From Caldithrix sp. (GTDB lineage Bacteria > Zhuqueibacterota > Zhuqueibacteria > Oceanimicrobiales > Oceanimicrobiaceae), in assembly GCA_004357015.1 (NCBI GenBank), contig SMXE01000103.1:1-5537 (forward strand): DNA of 5,537 nt, written 5' to 3'. The notes below the pieces were generated by a model. That model saw only the letters and a program-made list of their open reading frames with translations, made no database searches and was not told where the DNA came from. Made by a program: the position numbers and the translations under genes. Shown here one piece after another: positions 1-4,900 of this stretch (position 1 is the stretch's first letter; the number at the start of each line of letters is the position of its first letter).

Positions 1-1416
1 CCTGGTAGCCTTTCGAAAATATTGAAGGCCATAAATCTTGGATTGACCATGAGGGGCGAGCAGGATGTGCCGCTTAAAGATAATGACGAATTATATGTAT
101 TTTCGGAGGACCACATTCGTTTTTTGTCGTCTTCCCATGTTCGCAATGTGGTGTTGGGAGGAACCGCGGCTCAAGAGGGTTGCTACGCACTTGATTACTT
201 GGCGGAAAAGGCGGAGCAAATTGAGGGGCAGAGATTTGATGTCGTACGCAGGGCATTTTTCACAGCGACCAAGGTAAGGGAAGAGGAACCAAACGAGATT
301 GATTCACGAGGCCCGATCGAACTCGGACCAATACTTGCTGGCCCCAAGGAAGCGGAGTGTCCAGAAATTTTTCGGAAAAAGCCCGAGTACCTGGTATTCG
401 CTCTTGAAAACAGCCTGGGTATTTCAGGGGGAGTACGGTCGCCGGGTCTATATCCAGTCGCCGATCAAGTTTCGGTCGAATCATTGCTGGCATCGGCGGG
501 TGGTCCGCTGCCCAACGCCGATTTAAGTAACATAGAAATAACGCATCCGCGAAGCGGGCTCGGTAGTGGACTCGTGACAACGGCGAGAATAGTGGTTGAT
601 CTGAATGTTGATCGCGCTGGCCTTGAGATCGTTGCACCAGGGGGTACTGTCAGGCTCCATACTCTGCCTGCTGATCAAGAGCCGGGTGGAGTTCTTTTGA
701 CCGGTGAGTTCGAACGCCCCGGTCTCTATTCGATTCAAAAGGGAGAGACTCTTTTGGAACTGATCAGCCGCGCTGGCGGACTGACCGACCAGGCTTTTCC
801 ATACGGCGCGGTGGCGACACGGATTAGTGTGAAATTATTGCAGGAAGAGGGATTTAGAAGAACCGCCCGTGAGATCAATGCCGCTCTTGCAGCCGCCGCG
901 GTCAAAAGTAACCTGTCGGCAGAAGCAGCAACCGCCGTCAGAGAGCTCGCTACGGAGCTCGCAACAGTAGAAGCTCCGGGTCGTTTTGTCGTTGAGGCCG
1001 ACCCGGCAGCGCTAAGGGCACGGCCTGAACTGAATATATTGATGGAAGCCGGTGATCGGATTCATATGCCCAAGCGACCCCATTTCGTCGTCGTATCTGG
1101 AGATGTGCTGAATCCGGGTGCTCTCCAATTCATAGCGGGAAAGAATGTAAAGCAATTCTTAAGGGAGGCTGGCGGACTTACCAAAACCGCCGACGATGGT
1201 CGAATATTCCTGATTTATCCGAACGGTACGGCAAAACCGATCAAGACCGCGCCCTGGTCGTTCAAATCCCACGCGGTGCCGCCCGGCAGCACGATTGTCG
1301 TACCGAAAAAACTTAGCACGTTCACGACGCTGGAAATCATTCGTGATGTCACCAGCATCTTCTCACAACTGGCGCTCGCGGCGGCGTCGCTGGCGGTGGT
1401 CGCGGACCGACGCTGA
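1..1416 (+). CDS. SLBB-domain polysaccharide export protein, C-terminal part (5' end outside window)
   Basis: The reading frame is open from base 1 to the TGA at 1414-1416. The first possible start (TTG at 22) is not convincing, because the preceding codons are in frame and the product begins in mid-domain (DVPLKDNDELYVFS at about 64-105 is the usual tail of an SLBB/export repeat). About 471 residues are visible. Three SLBB-like repeats can be seen: ISGGVRSPGLYPV ending in SAGG (about 415-504), VLLTGEFERPGLYSI ending in RAGGLT (about 691-789), and VVVSGDVLNPGALQF ending in EAGGLT (about 1087-1185). A more divergent copy, VVLGGTAAQEGCYALDYLA, lies at about 148-204. The C-terminus is a hydrophobic stretch (about 1354-1404) followed by DRR. 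Proteins of this family form or gate the periplasmic/outer-membrane channel for capsule or exopolysaccharide (Wza/KpsD type). The next gene, a sugar-1-phosphate transferase, supports a polysaccharide role. The polymer exported cannot be told from sequence. The family assignment is firm. Confidence 0.88.
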   Translation, partial: PGSLSKILKAINLGLTMRGEQDVPLKDNDELYVFSEDHIRFLSSSHVRNVVLGGTAAQEGCYALDYLAEKAEQIEGQRFDVVRRAFFTATKVREEEPNEIDSRGPIELGPILAGPKEAECPEIFRKKPEYLVFALENSLGISGGVRSPGLYPVADQVSVESLLASAGGPLPNADLSNIEITHPRSGLGSGLVTTARIVVDLNVDRAGLEIVAPGGTVRLHTLPADQEPGGVLLTGEFERPGLYSIQKGETLLELISRAGGLTDQAFPYGAVATRISVKLLQEEGFRRTAREINAALAAAAVKSNLSAEAATAVRELATELATVEAPGRFVVEADPAALRARPELNILMEAGDRIHMPKRPHFVVVSGDVLNPGALQFIAGKNVKQFLREAGGLTKTADDGRIFLIYPNGTAKPIKTAPWSFKSHAVPPGSTIVVPKKLSTFTTLEIIRDVTSIFSQLALAAASLAVVADRR

Positions 1417-1493
1417 TCTGTAATATGTATGATATGGCAGGCTCCCTTTGGCCTTAGATAGTTTTTCATAACCCAAGCTGGAACCGTTTCCGA

Positions 1494-2507
1494 ATGACTA
1501 TCGAAATCCTCATAGCGGCGACTGTTTCTGCAGCGGTCGCAACGAGTATTTGTTGGTTGGCGACGCCAATAGGGAATTTTTTTGGCATCTTGGATAACCC
1601 TGATGCCGATCGGAAGTTACATGGGCATGTGACCCCGCTGGTGGGAGGGTTGGCGGTAGTCATACCGTCAGTGGCGATTTCGCTTGTGTTGGCGGACGGA
1701 CCGGTCGCAATTATTTATGCGGTATTGGGGGTAGCCTGCTCGGTGGCCCTGGTTTTAGGTCTTATTGACGATCGGAATCATATTCATCCGGCGGCCCGCC
1801 TATTATTCGCGATCCTGGTCGCCTGGACCAGCATCTATTTTGTCCCTGATTTTGAACTCAGCTTCCTGCGTTTCAGTTTCATATCGCAAAACTTCTTTCT
1901 CGAAGGATGGAGCGGTGTTTTCAGCGTCCTTTGCCTGGTCGGGCTATTGAACGCCGTGAACATGGCCGACGGCAAAAATGGATTGGTTATAGGGATGTCA
2001 TTAGTATGGTGCGCGTTGCTAGCACTTTATCTACCCCAATATTCTTGGGTTCTAGTATTTGGTCTGTTTGCGAGCCTGCTTGTCGCATTCATCTTTAATT
2101 TGAGAGGCCGTATTTTTTTGGGTGACTCTGGAAGTTACGCGCTCAGCATTCTGTTCGGGCTGCTGGCTATTTACGCATACAACATCAATTTTGCCTACGT
2201 TAGCGCAGATGCCATTGCCTTGTGGTTTCTAGTCCCTGTGCTGGATTGTGTGCGACTCATGGTTTGGCGAGTGATCCAGGGCCGCTCTCCATTCAGTCCC
2301 GACAGCTCCCACCTGCACCATTATCTGGACAGATCGATGTCATGGTCGTTCGGACTGCCCCTTTATCTTCTGCTGGTTGCTGTGCCGCCTGCGTTGGCAT
2401 ACGTATGGCCCGATCGGACCGGCCTTTGGATGCTGTTGACATTTATCGTATATGTTTCATCACTTGTCCTCTTGGGCCGTCAAAAACCTTATGAACAAAC
2501 GACTTAG
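1494..2507 (+). CDS. WecA/MraY-family undecaprenyl-phosphate sugar-1-phosphate transferase (glycosyltransferase family 4)
   Basis: This 337-residue polytopic membrane protein probably transfers a sugar-1-phosphate (GlcNAc-1-P in WecA) from a UDP-sugar to undecaprenyl phosphate on the cytoplasmic face of the inner membrane, the first step in building lipid-linked polysaccharide units. Family motifs appear in order: DNPDADRKLHGH at residues 34-45 followed by VGG, the Mg-binding aspartate pair LIDDRN at 90-95, NAVNMADGKNGL at 153-164, IFLGDSGS at 207-214, and SSHLHHYLDR at 271-280. The last corresponds to the HIHH motif that separates WecA-type enzymes from MraY. About ten hydrophobic segments fill the rest, and length is slightly below the E. 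coli enzyme. The ATG at 1494 begins just before the first membrane helix; no strong Shine-Dalgarno sequence is visible. It lies 77 bases after the SLBB gene on the same strand, so the two may share a transcript. Family is sure; the exact sugar (GlcNAc, GalNAc, QuiNAc and so on) is not. Confidence 0.9.
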   Translation: MTIEILIAATVSAAVATSICWLATPIGNFFGILDNPDADRKLHGHVTPLVGGLAVVIPSVAISLVLADGPVAIIYAVLGVACSVALVLGLIDDRNHIHPAARLLFAILVAWTSIYFVPDFELSFLRFSFISQNFFLEGWSGVFSVLCLVGLLNAVNMADGKNGLVIGMSLVWCALLALYLPQYSWVLVFGLFASLLVAFIFNLRGRIFLGDSGSYALSILFGLLAIYAYNINFAYVSADAIALWFLVPVLDCVRLMVWRVIQGRSPFSPDSSHLHHYLDRSMSWSFGLPLYLLLVAVPPALAYVWPDRTGLWMLLTFIVYVSSLVLLGRQKPYEQTT

Positions 2508-2547
2508 GCCACTCCGACGCAATTTCATAATACTCGATTCATAATGC

Positions 2548-2576
2548 TTTACAGCTGCCCGCCCTTATGCTTATTT
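2548..2576 (+). promoter_or_regulatory. possible promoter for tRNA-Gln
   Basis: TTTACA (2548-2553) matches the sigma70 -35 consensus at five of six bases. It is followed 17 bases later by TTATTT (2571-2576), a poor -10 match. Transcription would begin near 2583, about 13 bases before the mature tRNA, which is a sensible leader length. The better -10-like TATGCT at 2566 is too close to this -35 element. The tRNA is separated from the upstream CDS stop by 88 bases, so its own promoter is plausible. The call is tentative. Confidence 0.28.
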
Positions 2577-2595
2577 GCACCACCTTGCCAAGCGT

Positions 2596-2669
2596 TGGGG
2601 CGTAGCCAAGCGGTAAGGCATCGGGTTTTGATCCCGTGATCGCAGGTTCGAATCCTGCCGCCCCAGCCA
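2596..2669 (+). tRNA. tRNA-Gln (anticodon TTG)
   Basis: A full cloverleaf can be drawn by hand. The acceptor stem is TGGGGCG (2596-2602) with CGCCCCA (2659-2665), and the discriminator is G2666 with an encoded CCA at 2667-2669. The D stem is GCC (2605-2607) with GGC (2617-2619). The anticodon stem is 2621-2625 with 2633-2637 around the loop TTTTGAT, placing TTG at 2628-2630, which reads CAA and, with wobble, CAG. The T arm is GCAGG, loop TTCGAAT, CCTGC (2642-2658). The variable region is four bases. One stem position, 27-43 (T2621 with T2637), is a U-U mismatch. The weak terminal U-A acceptor pair and G discriminator agree with bacterial glutamine tRNAs. Identity is clear. Confidence 0.97.
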
Positions 2670-2808
2670 ATTCCCGAGGTCATTCATCCCGCATTCCTGT
2701 TCAACTTGGCACGAGTAGGCCTAGGGGATCGAGACAGGAAAAAGAGGCCAATCTTCGGATCACTGAGATGGTGCCGATTGGATTCAAGCTGTTCCTCAAC
2801 ATGGTCAT
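2670..2808. other. intergenic stretch after tRNA-Gln, no gene recognised
   Basis: No credible coding region, RNA or strong terminator is visible here. The segment contains a perfect 8-base palindrome, TAGGCCTA (2716-2723), probably by chance. Short open stretches exist in several frames, but none has a good start with a ribosome binding site or any family resemblance. Together with the weak ORF that follows and the bases up to 3202, this makes about 530 bases without a confident gene, unlike the tight packing elsewhere in the window. It could be decayed coding or insertion DNA; no terminal repeats or copy of the tRNA 3' end were found to prove insertion. Confidence 0.5.
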
Positions 2809-3039
2809 TTGCTGACCCGCTTCATCGAGAAGGCGGCCACTGGATCGGTAAGTCAGGCGATTAAGAGGCAATATATAATAAAGAGAATTTTTGTAGGGAT
2901 ATTGAGTGCATCGTTTTTTCTTTCGGTGTGCGCCACCGATAAAAGCACTGCTTCTGGTGAGGCGAAAGAACAGGAAAAAACCGTTTCGAATGGCCGCGAC
3001 TGCGGCGGGATCGGAAGCCGGCTTGACGGCTGTTTCTAA
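2809..3039 (+). CDS. doubtful small ORF: possible secreted peptide
   Basis: This frame runs from a TTG at 2809 to the TAA at 3037-3039 (76 residues). Its middle looks like a signal peptide: basic residues (IIKR), then the hydrophobic run IFVGILSASFFLSVCA, with VCA giving an acceptable signal peptidase I site. A polar tail of about 34 residues follows (TDKSTASGEAKEQEKTVS and then NGRDCGGIGSRLDGCF), with two cysteines nine residues apart. The first cysteine at the end of the hydrophobic run, in LSVC, could be read as a poor lipobox. The TTG has no ribosome binding site and leaves an odd 20-residue extension before the basic stretch. A better placed Shine-Dalgarno-like AAGAGG (2863-2868) precedes two ATA codons (2875, 2878), which suggests a lost ATG or a rare AUA start. 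I recognise no family. It may be a pseudogene or a chance ORF. Confidence 0.2.
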   Translation: MLTRFIEKAATGSVSQAIKRQYIIKRIFVGILSASFFLSVCATDKSTASGEAKEQEKTVSNGRDCGGIGSRLDGCF

Positions 3040-3202
3040 GCGAAATCAACGCAACGAGACATTGTCAGAAACCTGTGTGGGTCGGCTGTACGCAGGGTTT
3101 ATTGATAGGTCGATTCCGGCGCCCAAATAAGAACAACTTGCCAAGATCAACTGCGGTCGTTCATGGTTGCAGCCTTGGATGAGAGGGTGCGAGGGTGTTC
3201 GC
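3040..3202. other. intergenic region upstream of the DUF3667 gene
   Basis: This stretch separates the doubtful peptide ORF from the next gene. It can fold a modest hairpin (CCTGTGT at 3072-3078 with ACGCAGG at 3090-3096, one G-U pair, 11-base loop) followed only by GTTTATT, too weak to call a terminator. TTGATA at 3102-3107 resembles a -35 element, but nothing at the right distance resembles a good -10. The promoter of the downstream gene is therefore unresolved. Confidence 0.4.
3191..3195 (+). promoter_or_regulatory. ribosome binding site that decides the start of the DUF3667 gene
   Basis: GAGGG at 3191-3195 ends seven bases before the ATG at 3203. The other in-frame candidates, TTG at 3167 and ATG at 3179, have no purine-rich sequence at the right distance. 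This favours 3203 as the true start. Confidence 0.6.
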
Positions 3203-4465
3203 ATGGCTGAATTCGGTGATAAACTTCGCAGCTTGATTCCCTTCAGCGCGATCAAGAAGCGATTCCGATTGCCCAAGGGAGGCGGCGAAGTTGGCGCGGT
3301 GAGCGAGGCGCTGGCGACCGAAATCCGGTTTTGCCAAAACTGCAATGTCCCTCTGGCTGGCAATTTCTGCAATCAGTGTGGTCAGAAGGACGCTGACCTC
3401 CGCAGAACCGTTTGGTCGTTCTTTTGGGAAGTGACTGAGGATTTTATTACTTTGGAATCTCGTTTCCTCAGGACCACGGGCCTACTGGTTTTCCTGCCAG
3501 GGGTTCTCACGAAATCCTATGTCGAAGGCAAACGGGCCAGATATATCCCGCCGGTACGGCTTTACCTCATCGTCTCTGTCTTATTCTTCGTCGCCTTGAG
3601 CGTCACAAATGTAGCTATCGTGAGAATAGTAGTTGAACCGGTCGACCAAAGATCGGTCTCTGAGCGCGTTTTCGACAATGTCAAAGGCCTGAACAGTCTG
3701 GCGCGCCTTCAGGATGCGGATCTCGGCGAAACACCTGGTCTGATCGGGCAGAGGGAGAAGGTACGGAAGTTTCTGGCCAAGCTAGAAGCACGGCTGCTCA
3801 GCTCCGTTGAACCAGCCGAAGGCGCCGCCCAAACACCTACGGAAAACGAGGAGGTACCTCTTAGGAACACGAATGAGATTGAGGGAACAATCAATATCAA
3901 CGGACGGCCCTACCGCATCGAAGTGCGGATGTTCGTGGTCCTCGATGCCGACACAGGTGAAGTGGAAGTGCCGGAAGATTTTCTAAAGGAGCCGGTCGAG
4001 AATCTTGAAGATCCAGAAACCGCCGCCGAAGAGTTCGGCCTCAACGTCATCAAGGGTTTTCGGACAGCTGCCTTGGAGCCGCAAAAAGTAAACGACCTCT
4101 TCAATAAATGGTTACCCCGTGGAATGATTCTCCTGCTCCCTTTCTTTGCCCTTTTGATGCGCGTTTTTTATTGGGGCCGAAACAATCGGCTAATGAAGCA
4201 ACTCATTTTTTCACTTCATTTTCACAGCTACATTTTTGTGGTGCTGACACTTTTGATGCTGGCTCAGGTTTTCCTTGGCTCGCTTATCAGTGCTTGGATT
4301 TTCTTGGGCGCGGTGCCTCTTTATCTGTTTGTCGCCATGAAGGTCCTGTCAGGCCAGGGCTGGATTCGCACGACCTTCAAATATGCCTTCATAACAACGA
4401 TTTATTCATTTGTTCTGGCTGTGACCGTTGTAACGATCACTTTGTTTGGATTAGCCGAGCTCTAA
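3203..4465 (+). CDS. DUF3667 family zinc-ribbon membrane protein
   Basis: The product is 420 residues when started at the ATG at 3203 (12 more if TTG 3167 is used). Near the N-terminus is a four-cysteine zinc ribbon: CQNC at residues 44-47 and CNQC at 56-59, in the form CxNC...GNFCNQCGQ. The DUF3667 core follows at about 80-122: an acidic/aromatic start, SRFLRT, LPGVLTKSYVEGKRARYIPP and VRLYL, running into a first membrane segment (about 119-140). A soluble stretch of about 165 residues (140-305) is rich in charged residues and contains GTININGRPYRIEVRM, which looks like a short beta structure. Three or four more membrane segments fill residues 306-416, with FSLHFHSY at the start of one. The family has no established biochemical role; the ribbon suggests a cytosolic metal-binding or interaction module. 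The gene converges on msrB with seven bases between the stops. The family assignment is made from memory of the motif pattern. Confidence 0.85.
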   Translation: MAEFGDKLRSLIPFSAIKKRFRLPKGGGEVGAVSEALATEIRFCQNCNVPLAGNFCNQCGQKDADLRRTVWSFFWEVTEDFITLESRFLRTTGLLVFLPGVLTKSYVEGKRARYIPPVRLYLIVSVLFFVALSVTNVAIVRIVVEPVDQRSVSERVFDNVKGLNSLARLQDADLGETPGLIGQREKVRKFLAKLEARLLSSVEPAEGAAQTPTENEEVPLRNTNEIEGTININGRPYRIEVRMFVVLDADTGEVEVPEDFLKEPVENLEDPETAAEEFGLNVIKGFRTAALEPQKVNDLFNKWLPRGMILLLPFFALLMRVFYWGRNNRLMKQLIFSLHFHSYIFVVLTLLMLAQVFLGSLISAWIFLGAVPLYLFVAMKVLSGQGWIRTTFKYAFITTIYSFVLAVTVVTITLFGLAEL

Positions 4466-4472
4466 GCTTTGA

Positions 4473-4874
4473 CTATTCGTCGTCTTTGGGCTGGAACACC
4501 AGTGCCGCCGAGTTTATGCAGAATCTCAATCCGGAGGGTTCGGGGCCATCTGGAAAGACATGGCCCAAATGACTTTCGCAACGTGCGCAGCGTATCTCCT
4601 TGCGCACCATCCCGTGGCTGTCGTCACTAATCTCGTCAATGTGGCCGGGATCTACAGGCTGGAAAAAACTTGGCCATCCAGTTCTGGAATCGTACTTATT
4701 TACAGACCGAAAGAGTTCAAGTCCGCAGCCGGCACAGACGTATGTACCGTCGGCCTTGTTGGACTCGTATTCACCGGAGAACGGCTGCTCGGTGGTGCCT
4801 AGCCGACATACGCTATATTGTTCAGGAGTTAATAACTTGCGCCACTCCTTATCGGTCCGCTCAATCCTTTTCAT
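4473..4874 (-). CDS. msrB: peptide-methionine (R)-S-oxide reductase MsrB
   Basis: This 133-residue enzyme reduces the R epimer of methionine sulfoxide in proteins, normally recycled by thioredoxin. Family marks are PFSGEY (residues 32-37), zinc cysteines CAGC (47-50) and CARC (96-99), GWPSF (66-70), SHLGHVFPDGP (101-111) and the active-site LRFCINSAAL with catalytic Cys119. In E. coli MsrB a cysteine directly precedes GWPSF and acts as resolving cysteine; here that position is Thr65 (SRTGWPSF). A cysteine at position 23 (YSVCRLGTTEQ) is the likely substitute, as in the alternative subclass described for Xanthomonas. The ATG at 4872-4874 is chosen because MKRIERTDKEW is the usual N-terminus and the length matches the family; the in-frame TTG at 4928 would overlap sppA. 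The ribosome binding site is weak (AAAGAA touching the ATG). No signal peptide is present, so it acts in the cytoplasm. It lies 26 bases after sppA and is probably in its transcript. Confidence 0.95.
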   Translation of the reverse strand: MKRIERTDKEWRKLLTPEQYSVCRLGTTEQPFSGEYESNKADGTYVCAGCGLELFRSVNKYDSRTGWPSFFQPVDPGHIDEISDDSHGMVRKEIRCARCESHLGHVFPDGPEPSGLRFCINSAALVFQPKDDE

Positions 4875-4900
4875 TTCTTTGGCCCAAGGTGCCGCCCGGC

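Noticed and set aside
1439..1466. Hairpin AGGCT/GGCCT followed by GTTTTT between the SLBB and transferase genes, as a terminator
   Set aside because: The stem is five pairs with one G-T wobble, and the T run is separated from it by six bases; too weak to call.
3015..3024. Perfect 10-base palindrome AAGCCGGCTT as an operator or uptake signal
   Set aside because: It occurs once in the window and is not positioned relative to any promoter; probably chance in GC-rich sequence.
3072..3103. Seven-pair hairpin CCTGTGT/ACGCAGG as a terminator
   Set aside because: It has an 11-base loop, a G-U pair and no real T tract; likely chance.
3115..3125. TTCCGGCGCCC as a copy of the tRNA-Gln 3' end (attachment site repeat)
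   Set aside because: Only a few contiguous bases agree with TCCTGCCGCCCC of the tRNA; no genuine direct repeat.
3167..3202. TTG at 3167 or ATG at 3179 as the start of the DUF3667 protein
   Set aside because: Neither has a ribosome binding site, whereas ATG 3203 has GAGGG seven bases upstream.
3046..3372. 108-codon minus-strand frame across the start of the DUF3667 gene
   Set aside because: It lies antisense to the zinc-ribbon coding region, starts with no ribosome binding site and shows no recognisable motif.
4108..4572. 154-codon plus-strand frame overlapping the end of the DUF3667 gene and the end of msrB
   Set aside because: It is out of frame with two well supported genes, has no family resemblance and an unlikely composition; it is a shadow frame.
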